Assembly: GCA_041565275.1 (NCBI GenBank) | Contig: JBFGVE010000014.1 | Span: 1 to 34,022 of the forward strand | DNA: 34,022 nt | From: CAWUKT01 sp041565275 | GTDB lineage: Bacteria; Bacteroidota; Bacteroidia; J057; JADKCL01 | Direction of reading: 5' to 3' | Shown: piece by piece, positions 24,724 to 33,600 of the stretch | Numbering within the stretch: the first letter of the stretch is position 1 | Layout: the number at the start of each line of letters is the position of its first letter | The notes under the pieces: generated by a model | Database searches by the model: none | Seen by the model: the letters and a program-made list of their open reading frames with translations, nothing else | What the model was told of the DNA's origin: nothing | Translations under genes and position numbers: made by a program

Positions 24724-25320
24724 TCAAATAGCGTTGTGAATTTCCTCCATCAGGTCAATATCTTCATCTTCCATTTCAAATTCCAATTCGTCAAATTCGA
24801 TTTCCTCCTTGATCTCATCCCATCCTGGATCATACGCCTCCTCAAGATTGCCATCAAAGAACTCATCTCCCAACTCGCCAAACATTATACCTTCAATCGA
24901 ATCGTCTCCATTTGACGAGTTGATGAAATTATCCATGGCCCAGTCTGTCTCCAAAGCGAATTCGTCTTCCGCTCCTTCCTCCCAGATGACTTCGTCCCAC
25001 TCATCTTCAAATTCTTCCACAGAAATTATTTCTGTAACTGAAAACAAAGGATCAAACGGGTCCATAGATGGAAAGCTAAACTCTTCCTGGCTGGAAATCC
25101 AGATTTCCTCTTCCCATTCTTCTTCAAAACCTTCTTCAATGTCGATAATAAAACCTGAATCTTCGATTTCCTCAACAATTAATTCTAACAGAATGGAACT
25201 TTCTGCGACCTTTAGATCAACACTTTGATCCATACCACGCATTACTTCCTGTCCGTTAACTTTAAACCCGAGACCAATGAGCGCTACACTCATTAGAACA
25301 ACCAATGATTTAACTTTCAT
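24724..25320 (-). CDS. Extremely acidic exported protein, unknown function
   Basis: A 198-residue protein with a signal peptide (MKVKSLVVLMSVALIGLGFKVNGQ, cleavage likely near residue 23). I count 64 Asp+Glu (about 32%) against only 6 Lys+Arg, giving a calculated charge near -58. The acidic residues alternate with Trp, Phe and Ile in clusters (EEWEEEIWIS, EFEDEWDEVIW, DEIKEEIEFDELEFEMEDEDIDL). No Cys and no recognised domain. Such composition suits Ca2+ or other cation binding, or a disordered or mineral-interacting exported protein, but no function is proven. The gene has its own strong terminator and lies just downstream, on the same strand, of a P2-type calcium-like pump gene with a gap of about 430 bases. 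Confidence 0.75.
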   Translation of the reverse strand: MKVKSLVVLMSVALIGLGFKVNGQEVMRGMDQSVDLKVAESSILLELIVEEIEDSGFIIDIEEGFEEEWEEEIWISSQEEFSFPSMDPFDPLFSVTEIISVEEFEDEWDEVIWEEGAEDEFALETDWAMDNFINSSNGDDSIEGIMFGELGDEFFDGNLEEAYDPGWDEIKEEIEFDELEFEMEDEDIDLMEEIHNAI

Positions 25321-25723
25321 CTTATTTTTATACCGTAAACAAATATCCTAATCCTTTCACCAATATACGTGTTTACGCAGTAAATAAAAAGAATATTTTG
25401 TACAATATCTTACAAAATTAAATAGAACTGTTGCTGTTGGGTCCGGAATAGTTATGGATCAAAAAGCTAGAATCAGTTTATTAATGCTCGGAGTGGGATA
25501 TTTTTCTTTAATCTCATGAAGCCTTATATCACTTTACTCATCCTTAGGTGCCGAATACCCTGTTCATCTTCAGACAGAATCAAATATTGTTCCCTTCTTT
25601 TTGTTCCCCTCTTTGAAAATATCATCAATAACCATACATAAATGGGCAAGCCTGATATGACTTATCGATGGTGAAAGTGCCTCAATTGTTTTAGAAGAGA
25701 AGTAAACGAGTATGGTTCTTTTC
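25321..25723. other. Intergenic region, no gene assigned
   Basis: An AT-rich spacer of about 400 bases between the acidic-protein gene and the end of the ATPase gene. A 61-codon minus-strand frame (25570-25755) overlaps the ATPase stop and has no recognisable family, so I do not call it. The promoter of the acidic-protein gene should lie near 25325-25420, where the sequence is AT-rich and has GATATTTG, one base off the -7 consensus. Confidence 0.4.
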
Positions 25724-25758
25724 CAATTGATTATGATCGATTGGATCATAATCAATTG
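25724..25758. repeat. Perfect 15-bp inverted repeat at the ATPase stop codon
   Basis: CAATTGATTATGATC (25724-25738) and its exact complement (25744-25758) flank GATTG. The right arm contains the ATPase stop codon. The hairpin may stabilise the mRNA 3' end or end transcription, but there is no U-run, so a classical terminator is doubtful. Confidence 0.7.
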
Positions 25759-28472
25759 AATTTCAGAAGGTACCTCACGTACTTATAAGTTTCACCTGCC
25801 CATAGAACAGTGGAAGACAAGGCGCATAAGACAAGGAAATCAATCCGTGGCAGCGATTCAAAATGAAACAGATTGGCAAGAAAGGGAAGCTCTGTTACCG
25901 CTATCAACAGGGCTACGGATACGCCTATTGCCAGGTTTATCCATTTGTTAGAGAAGAATCCTATCCTGAATACCGACCGGTCAAGGGAACGAAGGTTGAA
26001 TACATTGAACATCTGAGTCAAGGCCATTACAACAAAGGTTGCTGTACGCGCTTTTTTGATTCCATCGGAAAAATACCAGACAAAAGCAGTCAATGTCAAT
26101 CCTGCCATAATGACTACGTTGATCAAGAGGAAGCCAATGATTTTCCTGTTTAGGATATTCCCGTTTCGCAAAGCAAGTGGATCCATAACATCTCCATGAC
26201 CAGGTTCGGCAGCGAGAGCCATATCTGTTACTCCGTCTGTCACAAGGTTTAGCCAAAGGATTTGAGTGGCAATCAAGGGAAGTGGCCATCCCATACTAAT
26301 TGGTATTAGCAAGGTGACAGTTTCAGCAATATTCGTAGTAATTAGAAAAAAACTGGTCTGTCTTGCATTTGTAAATACGATTCGCCCTTCTTCCACAGCA
26401 TTGACGATAGATGCAAAATTGTCGTCAGCAAGCACGACATCGGAAGTGTCGCGTGCTACATCCGTACCGGACCTGCCCATTGACACTCCGACATCCGCCT
26501 TTTTCAAAGCGGGAGCATCATTAACGCCGTCACCGGTCATTGCAATCAATTCACCCATTGTCTGGAGCCTGCTGGCAATGTGCAATTTCATCTTCGGTGT
26601 CAGGCGGGCAAATACATTTACTCTCTGAATAACATTATCGAATTCAGACTCGCTCAACTCTTCAAGCTGTTTCTGATCAAGTGCCAGTACATTTCCCTTG
26701 TCGTTATCTCCAATGATCCCTGTCGCAGTTGCGACCGCCACTGCCGTATTGAGGTGATCGCCCGTTACCATGATTACCCTAATACCTGCCTTTTTACAAC
26801 GCCTAACTGCTTCCATAGCATCAGGGCGGGGCGGGTCGATCATGCCTGTGAGTCCGGCAAAGGTCAATTCAGTCAGTTCTCCAGGTGAAATGTTGTCCTT
26901 GTTGTAAGCAGATCTGGATGCCAACGCGATCACCCGCATAGCATCGCCCGACCATTGATCAATCACTTGCTTAATCTCTTCCCGATATTTATTCGAAAGA
27001 GGTATTTCTCCACTGATAGTTTGTATGCTTGTCGCAGCCCCCAAAACGCGCTCCGGGGCACCAACTACATACAGGTTTCGTTGATCACCATGAGCATAAA
27101 GTGTTGCCCGCATCTTAATTTGAGAATCGAATGGAAGATCGTCTAATTTGCCGGCTTTCAGGGACTCGGGGTTCAATCCCCCTTTTTGTGCAAGAACGGT
27201 AAGTGCGCCCTCCGTTGGATCTCCACTCAATTGATATTTCCGTCCATTACCTGAATTCCCACTATCCTTACCATTGGTCGATACAGGGTGTATCTGTGAG
27301 TTGTTTGAAACTGCAGCGATCTTCAACAGTTGCTTTAGAAGGGGAATTCGATCTGGATCAACGGTCGCTCCATTTTGCTTAAAATTTCCAACGGGAAACC
27401 ACCCCTCTCCTGTAATTTCGAATTCTCCTATTCCAGGTACATAAACCTTACGAACAGTTAATTCATTTTGGGTGAGCGTACCGGTTTTATCTGTCAGAAT
27501 TGTAGTTACTGAGCCTAAAGTTTCTGTTGCGGTAAATTCGCGAACAATTGCATTTCGCTTTGCCATTCGGTTAGCGCCAATTGCCAGGACGATAGCAATT
27601 ACAGCTGGAAGACCCTCCGGGACCGCTGCAACCAGCGCTGCAATCGACATCATTAACACTTCTTCCAAATCCATATCCCGAATCAACCATCCGATAAGGA
27701 AAATAAGTGCTGCGCTACCAATGGCAATTGCAGTCATCTGGCGAGCCAACAGATCCGTTTTTTTCATAAAACTGGATCTCCTACGCCGAAAACCTCCTAA
27801 GGAAGTGGAAATTTCTCCAATGGCAGTGTTAGCTCCTGTTCCTGTTACGACCATTCGGGCGAAGCCGCCTGCAACAAGGGTGCTTTTCCAAACCATATTC
27901 TTTCTATCTGCCATCACTGTATCCAAATCAATGGCATTGGCATGCTTGGAGATCGGAAGTGATTCTCCTGTGAGGGCAGATTCGACCGTTCGAAGACTCT
28001 TGGCAAAAATGATCCTCCCATCAGCCGGAACACGGTCTCCTTCTTCCAATACAACCAGATCTCCAGGGACTAATTCACGTGGGTGGACGATGATCTGATC
28101 ACCGGTTCGAATAACTTTTGCCGTCTCCATCAGCATCCTTTCTAATGAGGAAATTGCCTTTTCGGCCCTGAATTCCTGCGAAAACCCAATCCCGGCATTG
28201 ACAATCACAACGACCACAATCACCCATGTATCGATGATTTCGCCTGAAAACCACGAAATAACAGCAGCGAACAATAGGATTAGGACCAGCAAGCTTTTGA
28301 ATTGCTTGGTTAACAATTTGAACCAGGAAATCCTGCGGCCCTTAGGCAGTTCATTCGGGCCAAATTGACCTTTTCGACGCCTAGCTTCATCCTCGTTTAG
28401 TCCGCTATCACTGCTATTAAAGGCTTTATACAGTTGATCAGGCTGAAGGATATGAGGTGCTGGAACCTGCAT
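25752..28472 (-). CDS. P2-type cation-transporting ATPase, Ca2+-ATPase-like
   Basis: A 906-residue pump. An N-terminal cation-ATPase domain (LNEDEARRRKGQFGPNELP) precedes TM1-2. The actuator domain has LTGES (167-171). TM4 has VAAVPEGLPAV (PEGLP 285-289), and the phosphorylation site is DKTGTLT (Asp328). Next come MVTGDH in the P-domain and the hinge GDGVNDAPALKKADVGVSMG. TM5 has TTNIAETVTLL and TM6 LWLNLVTDGVTDMALA. The N..E and N..TD residues match the SERCA Ca2+ ligands, favouring Ca2+ (or Mn2+) over Na+/K+. Length fits PacL-type bacterial pumps. An N-terminal metal-binding domain is absent, which excludes the P1B class. Confidence 0.9.
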   Translation of the reverse strand: MQVPAPHILQPDQLYKAFNSSDSGLNEDEARRRKGQFGPNELPKGRRISWFKLLTKQFKSLLVLILLFAAVISWFSGEIIDTWVIVVVVIVNAGIGFSQEFRAEKAISSLERMLMETAKVIRTGDQIIVHPRELVPGDLVVLEEGDRVPADGRIIFAKSLRTVESALTGESLPISKHANAIDLDTVMADRKNMVWKSTLVAGGFARMVVTGTGANTAIGEISTSLGGFRRRRSSFMKKTDLLARQMTAIAIGSAALIFLIGWLIRDMDLEEVLMMSIAALVAAVPEGLPAVIAIVLAIGANRMAKRNAIVREFTATETLGSVTTILTDKTGTLTQNELTVRKVYVPGIGEFEITGEGWFPVGNFKQNGATVDPDRIPLLKQLLKIAAVSNNSQIHPVSTNGKDSGNSGNGRKYQLSGDPTEGALTVLAQKGGLNPESLKAGKLDDLPFDSQIKMRATLYAHGDQRNLYVVGAPERVLGAATSIQTISGEIPLSNKYREEIKQVIDQWSGDAMRVIALASRSAYNKDNISPGELTELTFAGLTGMIDPPRPDAMEAVRRCKKAGIRVIMVTGDHLNTAVAVATATGIIGDNDKGNVLALDQKQLEELSESEFDNVIQRVNVFARLTPKMKLHIASRLQTMGELIAMTGDGVNDAPALKKADVGVSMGRSGTDVARDTSDVVLADDNFASIVNAVEEGRIVFTNARQTSFFLITTNIAETVTLLIPISMGWPLPLIATQILWLNLVTDGVTDMALAAEPGHGDVMDPLALRNGNILNRKIIGFLLINVVIMAGLTLTAFVWYFSDGIKKARTATFVVMALTQMFNVFNLRSLDRSVFRIGFFSNKWINLAIGVSVALLIAVTELPFLANLFHFESLPRIDFLVLCALSSTVLWAGETYKYVRYLLKFN

Positions 28473-28839
28473 TGTTTATTTTATTAGCTCACCCTTAAGC
28501 TTTAAGTAACATCCAGCTTGGTTCTCATTTGAACTGCTATTATTCCTGTTCTGAAGAAGTCTGAGGGTGTACTGAAATGGGCTGAGGATGTTTTGATAAC
28601 GATATTTAACGCTACAAGACTATATGAAAAACAGTGGAGAAGAACAGCATGACTGACTTGGTGTGAACAACACTGACTTCTGTTACTTCAAGAGGAATTG
28701 ATTAACCTTCCAAATCTATGATCATTAGAATTTCAGCAGTCAACTTTTATAAAAGAACGACTTCCAGCACCAAAGAGTGTGATGCCGGGAAACTCTGCTG
28801 AACCACTTATACTGCTTTATTTCTGTGGTCCCTGCGCTA
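28473..28839. other. Intergenic region, nothing recognised
   Basis: About 370 bases between the dehydrogenase stop and the ATPase start, both minus strand. It should contain the ATPase promoter. I found no RNA gene, no strong hairpin and no gene-like frame apart from one overlapping the dehydrogenase end. Confidence 0.4.
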
Positions 28840-29598
28840 TCATTGGGCAACCCATCCACCGTCGACCGTGAGAGCATGCCCGGTGACGAATCCTGATCCT
28901 TCTGAACATAACCAAAGAACGGCATCAGCGACCTCCTCAGGGCGTCCCATTCTGCCAATGGGTTCCGAGCTCTTAAGATATGCCTCAACATCAGGATTAC
29001 CGCCGGTAAATCGCTGGACCATTGGTGTATCAATCACACCCGGACAAACTGCATTTACACGAATACCTTGCTGGGCATATTCCAAAGCAGCGGCTCTGGT
29101 GAGTCCAATTACGCCGTGCTTACTGGCTACATAAGCTGGAACTCCTGGAAAACCAACTATTCCAGCGATCGAGGAGCAATTCACGATGGCTCCGCCACCA
29201 GACTTTAACAATAATGGGATTTCAAATCGCATACATGCCCATACGCCCCTAAGGTTTATATTGATCACCCTATTCCAATTATCTTCGGTACTCACTCCTG
29301 TAAATGCTTGGTCGCCCTCAACACCAGCGTTGTTGAAGGCATAATCCAGCCGACCGAGATCTGTTTCCACATAATCGATCATTTGCCTGATTTCCTCGAC
29401 CTGTCCAACGTCGCAATGGTAGTAGACAAATTTCGACCCGGTTCCGGAAAGTAACTTTTCGGTTTCGGCAAATGCTAGGTCGTCTACATCAACTGCGACC
29501 ACCGTTGCGCCTTCTTCTGCGAAGGCCAATGCCGTTGCACGACCGATCCCAGTGGAAGCACCCGTGATCAAAACGACCTTGTTTTCGAATTTCTTCAT
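28840..29598 (-). CDS. Classical short-chain dehydrogenase/reductase (SDR)
   Basis: A 252-residue NAD(P)-dependent oxidoreductase of the glucose 1-dehydrogenase-like SDR group. The cofactor motif is TGASTGIG (12-19). Asp37 at the end of beta-2 (VAVDVDD) favours NAD(H). NNAG is at 89-92, the catalytic Ser near 142-143, and Tyr156-Lys160 in YVASK. RVNAVCPGVIDTPM and the C-terminal GHALTVDGGWV are standard. The substrate is unknown and no pathway neighbours indicate it. It is a single gene, with the ATPase downstream on the same strand. Confidence 0.9.
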   Translation of the reverse strand: MKKFENKVVLITGASTGIGRATALAFAEEGATVVAVDVDDLAFAETEKLLSGTGSKFVYYHCDVGQVEEIRQMIDYVETDLGRLDYAFNNAGVEGDQAFTGVSTEDNWNRVININLRGVWACMRFEIPLLLKSGGGAIVNCSSIAGIVGFPGVPAYVASKHGVIGLTRAAALEYAQQGIRVNAVCPGVIDTPMVQRFTGGNPDVEAYLKSSEPIGRMGRPEEVADAVLWLCSEGSGFVTGHALTVDGGWVAQ

Positions 29599-29757
29599 AT
29601 TCCTAATTAATTGGGAATAATTTACGGCTTTCTCCCCACGGAAAAAAAGCAGTCAAGTTTGTTTTCCATGATGAAGTGTGTTCAGCAAGTCTTAAGGATT
29701 CCGGGAGGATGTCGGCCTTCATTTACCGAAGACAGGCATGATCATCAGATTATCGCA

Positions 29758-29802
29758 CCCAAAAGAATCGGATAACATGCACTTTGTGACAAGTTATCCG
29801 AT
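29758..29802 (-). terminator. Terminator downstream of tRNA-Met
   Basis: Perfect 10-bp stem ATCGGATAAC (29767-29776) and GTTATCCGAT (29793-29802). On the minus strand it is followed by TCTTTT. It starts 6 bases after the tRNA 3' end. Confidence 0.75.
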
Positions 29803-29807
29803 CGGTG

Positions 29808-29881
29808 TGGGCCCAACAGGACTCGAACCTGTGACCACCTGATTATGAGTCAGACGCTCTAACCGACTGAGCTATGGGCCC
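29808..29881 (-). tRNA. tRNA-Met (anticodon CAU)
   Basis: A complete 74-nt cloverleaf on the minus strand. The acceptor GGGCCCA pairs with TGGGCCC; D-stem GCTC/GAGC. The anticodon stem TCTGA/TCAGG has a G-T closing pair, and the loop CTCATAA gives anticodon CAT. The T-arm is ACAGG/CCTGT with loop TTCGAGT. CCA is not encoded. The normal G1-C72 pair argues against an initiator tRNA; a lysidine-modified Ile2 tRNA also has CAT and cannot be fully excluded. Confidence 0.95.
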
Positions 29882-29966
29882 TCTTTGCAGTGAGACACAA
29901 AGATAATGGCTATTATTTACCACAACAAGTTTCTGAACTCTACATACTTTATTTTTTCAGAGTTTG

Positions 29967-29997
29967 TTTGTTACCATGAGTAGAACGGACTAATTTG
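29967..29997 (+). promoter_or_regulatory. Possible promoter for the DPP IV gene
   Basis: TTTG (29967-29970), then 19 bases, then CTAATTTG (29990-29997), close to the Bacteroidetes TTTG / TAnnTTTG pattern but with a mismatch in the TA. It is 55 bases before the chosen ATG. Confidence 0.35.
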
Positions 29998-30052
29998 ATG
30001 GACTGTTTGAAGAGAGCAATTCAATTTGAAAAAAGCAATTCTACAATTCAAT

Positions 30053-32248
30053 ATGAAGAAGAACAAAATAATCGTTCTGTTGGTGGCCTTTCTTTTTACT
30101 GGCAGCTTTTTGCTGGGTCAAGCAACTGAAAAGAAGGATATCTCACTAGAAGACATATGGCTTTACTACAAGTTTTTGCCTGGATTTCCGGATGGGTTCA
30201 ACTGGATGAAGGACGATGATTTCTACACCAAATTCGACGAAGGTAAAATTGTCAAGGTGTCCATCAAAGATCCCAGTAAAAAAGAGGATATTCTTGACAC
30301 AGGGTCTTTACAGGATCCTGATACAAAGGAGTTACTGGAGTCTAATTCCTATGCTTTCAGCAAGGACGAGAGCATGGTCCTCCTAAAATCCAAAATTGAG
30401 AAAATCTACCGTTATTCCTCCAAAGAAGTTTGTCATGTCTATGACCGAAAAAGCAAAAAAGTCACCAAAATCCACGGAGGAGAACAAATTTCATTCGCAA
30501 CATTTTCCCATGATGCTTCAAAACTTGCTTACATATATCAAAACAACCTTTATGTTTATGATTTTACATCGGAGAAGCAGATAATAGTCACAAAGGACGG
30601 GAGGTTCAATGAAATAATCAATGGGGGAACCGACTGGGTCTATGAAGAAGAGTTTTCTTTTGCCCGAGCTTTTTTTTGGTCTGCTGATTCAAAGAAACTG
30701 GCATACTACCGCTTTGATGAATCCAAAGTAAAAATGTTCTCGATGGCTATGTACGGGAGTCTTTACCCTGAGAGCTATGATTTCAAATACCCTAAAGCAG
30801 GAGAGGAAAACAGCGTGGTCGAGCTTTACATTTATCACATGGTGGGGGGAAAGAATGTCAAAGTAGACCTTGGGACCCAAACGGATCAATATATTCCCCG
30901 AGTGAAATGGACCAAGGATCCGGACAAACTTGCAGTTATGCGCATGAATCGCCTTCAAAATAACATGGACCTCTTGCTCGTGGAAGCTGGAACAGGTAGT
31001 TCACAAGTGATCCTTACCGAACAAGAAGAAAGTTATATCGATGAGATCACGGATAAAAAGTGGATTTTCCTAGACAATGGATTTGAATTCCTCTGGCAAA
31101 GTGAAATGGATGGTCACAATCATGTTTACCTCTATGGGCTAGACGGGAAGCGTATCCGCAAAATTACCTCGGGAAACTGGAGTGTGACTGATATTTCCGC
31201 TGTGGATGAGGCTAAGGGTATCCTCTATTACATGTCTTCTGAAGAAGCCCCCACAGAGCGCCATTTGTACAGAATTACCCTGGAAGGGAAGAAAAAGAAA
31301 AAGCTGACAGAGCAAAGTGGGTGGCACGACGTTGAATTTTCTTCAGGCAATTCCTATTTCATGGATTCTTACAGTATGGTCAATGATCCGGGTAAATCGG
31401 TGCTGTACACCAACAAAGGCAAAAAGATGGATGTCCTGGAGGACAATGAACGCCTTCGTACATCAATGGGGAAATACAACCTCAGCACTTTGGACTTTTT
31501 TAGTTTTAAAACGAGTGAAGATGTTGAATTGGAGGGTTGGATGCTTAAGCCGCCAGATTTCGATTCCCAAAAAAAATACCCGGTCCTCATGTATGTATAT
31601 GGAGGTCCGGGTAGCCAGACTGTGAAAGATCAGTTTGGAGGTTTAAACTATTTTTGGCATCAGATGCTGGCCGAGCAAGGATATATCGTCATTTCGGTAG
31701 ATGGCCGTGGGACAGGAGGCCGCGGTGAAGACTTCAAGAAAGCTACCTACGGACAATTGGGCAAATACGAGGCTATTGACCAAATTGAGACAGCAAAGTA
31801 TATAGGAAGACTCGATTACGTGGACAAAGGGCGAATTGGAATATGGGGATGGAGTTTTGGAGGATACATGACCTCACTGGTCATGACAAAGGGTGAAGGC
31901 CTTTTCAAAATGGGTATAGCAGTGGCCCCCGTTACCAGTTGGAGGTATTACGACACTATTTATACTGAACGCTATCTTAAAACACCACAGTTAAATCCTT
32001 CAGGGTACGATGACAACTCTCCAATTGAATTTGCACAGGACCTGAAGGGCAATTACCTAGTCGTACATGGCACCGCTGATGACAATGTTCACTTCCAGAA
32101 CTCCATGGAATGGGTTGATGCACTCGTAAAAGCCAATAAGCAGTTTGATATGGCCTTTTATCCGAATAAGAACCATGGAATTTATGGTGGTGTGACACGA
32201 TTCCACCTGTACCGGAAAATGACCGATTATATCCTGGAAAACCTTTAG
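30053..32248 (+). CDS. Dipeptidyl peptidase IV-type S9 serine peptidase
   Basis: A 731-residue exported peptidase. ATG 30053 gives a signal peptide (MKKNKIIVLLVAFLFTGSFLLGQ); an upstream TTG start is less likely. The N-terminal part is a beta-propeller (about 40-470) with the double-Glu-like motif DWVYEEEF, which in DPP IV anchors the substrate N-terminus. The C-terminal alpha/beta-hydrolase domain has the triad Ser601 (GWSFGGY), Asp676 (GTADDNVHF) and His708 (NHGIYGG). Spacing closely matches human DPP IV. It removes X-Pro (or X-Ala) dipeptides, probably in the periplasm. Bacteroidetes often use such enzymes for peptide feeding. Confidence 0.92.
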   Translation: MKKNKIIVLLVAFLFTGSFLLGQATEKKDISLEDIWLYYKFLPGFPDGFNWMKDDDFYTKFDEGKIVKVSIKDPSKKEDILDTGSLQDPDTKELLESNSYAFSKDESMVLLKSKIEKIYRYSSKEVCHVYDRKSKKVTKIHGGEQISFATFSHDASKLAYIYQNNLYVYDFTSEKQIIVTKDGRFNEIINGGTDWVYEEEFSFARAFFWSADSKKLAYYRFDESKVKMFSMAMYGSLYPESYDFKYPKAGEENSVVELYIYHMVGGKNVKVDLGTQTDQYIPRVKWTKDPDKLAVMRMNRLQNNMDLLLVEAGTGSSQVILTEQEESYIDEITDKKWIFLDNGFEFLWQSEMDGHNHVYLYGLDGKRIRKITSGNWSVTDISAVDEAKGILYYMSSEEAPTERHLYRITLEGKKKKKLTEQSGWHDVEFSSGNSYFMDSYSMVNDPGKSVLYTNKGKKMDVLEDNERLRTSMGKYNLSTLDFFSFKTSEDVELEGWMLKPPDFDSQKKYPVLMYVYGGPGSQTVKDQFGGLNYFWHQMLAEQGYIVISVDGRGTGGRGEDFKKATYGQLGKYEAIDQIETAKYIGRLDYVDKGRIGIWGWSFGGYMTSLVMTKGEGLFKMGIAVAPVTSWRYYDTIYTERYLKTPQLNPSGYDDNSPIEFAQDLKGNYLVVHGTADDNVHFQNSMEWVDALVKANKQFDMAFYPNKNHGIYGGVTRFHLYRKMTDYILENL

Positions 32249-32263
32249 GAGCTTATAGGATCC

Positions 32264-32295
32264 GTCTTTCCTAAGTACTTTTTTTAGGAAAAGAC
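32264..32295. terminator. Weak hairpin after the DPP IV gene
   Basis: GTCTTTCCTA (32264-32273) pairs with TAGGAAAAGAC (32285-32295) with one bulged base. The T-run lies in the loop rather than after the stem, so it is only a possible terminator. Confidence 0.3.
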
Positions 32296-32494
32296 ACTCA
32301 CCAAATAGAAAGATCCTTCTCACAAGTGGAAAAGGAAAGAACCTTTTTATTGCTCATGTGGTTAGGGTAATTATCTGATACGGATGGAAGGAGCATGCTG
32401 TCTCCTCTTTGGTTCTTTTATAGATTGTAAATTATCCAACTCGGTTGATTCAAAAAGCTGGTTGGGAACCCATAATGTCCAGCATAAAAAAGAA

Positions 32495-33475
32495 ATGAAA
32501 AAACTACCCTTTCTAATTCTAATTGGTTTTACGCTCCTTACATCACATTGTAAACAGGATGACCCAGTTGTTGTCCCGATTGAAATTATAAATGAAGCAG
32601 GAACGTATTATAATACAATTACAACTAGCAATGGTCAGGAAAGGGAATTCATCGTTTACATACCTCCTTCTGCAGAGGGTCAGAAGGCAGTTCCTATACT
32701 ATTGGTCATTCATGGTACCAACCAAAATGGACAGATATTTTATGAAAATCCCAACCTCTGGAATCCAAAGGCAGAGGAGAAAGGGTTTATTGTTGTTTAT
32801 CCAACAGCTTTAATATATTGCCACTATGACAATGGAGTTCAGCGAACCACAACTAAGTGGGCCGCAGGTGACCTGGGTCAAACGAATGTTAATTTGGGAG
32901 CACTGCCTTTGTGTCCTGATGAAGAATTGCAGGATGATATGCTCTTCTTCGACGAATTGATTTCTGACATCAAAAGGGAATATGTTGTTGACACAAATCG
33001 TCTTTACATTACAGGGTTTTCAAACGGTGCCCAAATGGCGGCTAGACTAGCTGCCCAGCGACCAGATGTGTTTGCCGCAGCCACAGTTCACGCAGGAAAT
33101 TTATCTAAATTTGTTCCCACTACATTGTCTTCGAGACCCATGTCAATGATTGTCACAGTAGGTGCCTCCGATCCTCTTTTTATGAATTCGATAGGAGCAA
33201 CGAGTCCAGTTTCCGTTGATTCTAATGCTATAAACAATCCAGGGGTCATGGATTTGTTAGAGCCTTTTCTAGAAGTTAATGGACTGGATTCTCAATACAA
33301 CTATTCGAGTGCACAATATTACGGTAAAGACATCGCTGAGTTTATATTTCAAACCAGCAATGTTGGGCTCGATAATAAATTGAGATTTATTCTGATAGAG
33401 GACTTGGAACACAGCTACACGAACATACTTATTGACCCATTCTGGACTTTTCTTGAAGAAATAACCCTGCCATAG
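32495..33475 (+). CDS. Lipoprotein esterase/PHB-depolymerase-like hydrolase (alpha/beta fold)
   Basis: A 326-residue alpha/beta-hydrolase. ATG 32495 is chosen since it starts a lipoprotein signal (MKKLPFLILIGFTLLTSHC, Cys19); the frame is open upstream without such a signal. ILLVIHGTNQNGQ has the oxyanion-side HG motif. The nucleophile is Ser176 in GFSNGAQMA. An Asp near TVGASDPLF and a His in EDLEHSYTN complete the likely triad. The family (LpqC/feruloyl-esterase/depolymerase, CE1-like) releases esters of polysaccharides or polyesters. The substrate is not known. A surface or periplasmic anchor on the outer membrane is likely. Confidence 0.8.
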   Translation: MKKLPFLILIGFTLLTSHCKQDDPVVVPIEIINEAGTYYNTITTSNGQEREFIVYIPPSAEGQKAVPILLVIHGTNQNGQIFYENPNLWNPKAEEKGFIVVYPTALIYCHYDNGVQRTTTKWAAGDLGQTNVNLGALPLCPDEELQDDMLFFDELISDIKREYVVDTNRLYITGFSNGAQMAARLAAQRPDVFAAATVHAGNLSKFVPTTLSSRPMSMIVTVGASDPLFMNSIGATSPVSVDSNAINNPGVMDLLEPFLEVNGLDSQYNYSSAQYYGKDIAEFIFQTSNVGLDNKLRFILIEDLEHSYTNILIDPFWTFLEEITLP

Positions 33476-33537
33476 TAAGTTACAACAGTACACGTAAACT
33501 ATGCTCCTCAGTTTAAGCAATGCCCCTCAAGATAGGG

Positions 33538-33600
33538 TTCCATTCAGAAACAATTGGCTGGGTTGTTAAACGTTTTAACCAACAACGGTTTTGAATGGAA
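33538..33600. repeat. Long hairpin covering the aldehyde dehydrogenase start
   Basis: TTCCATTCAGAAAC (33538-33551) pairs with GTTTTGAATGGAA (33588-33600), 13 bp with one bulged G. Inside is a second palindromic core around TTAAACGTTTTAA. The ATG (33595-33597) lies in the right arm. It may control translation or be a recombination or IS footprint; no U-run follows. Confidence 0.6.

Noticed and set aside
24809..25228. 139-codon plus-strand frame, Ser-rich
   Set aside because: A mirror of the acidic gene: Glu/Asp codons read as Ser/Phe on the other strand. The minus frame has a signal peptide and terminator.
25570..25755. 61-codon minus-strand frame after the ATPase
   Set aside because: It overlaps the ATPase stop and the inverted repeat, with no recognisable protein pattern.
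27472..28098. 208-codon plus-strand open frame
   Set aside because: It is antisense to the conserved core of the P-type ATPase and has a low-complexity composition with no family pattern; a shadow frame.
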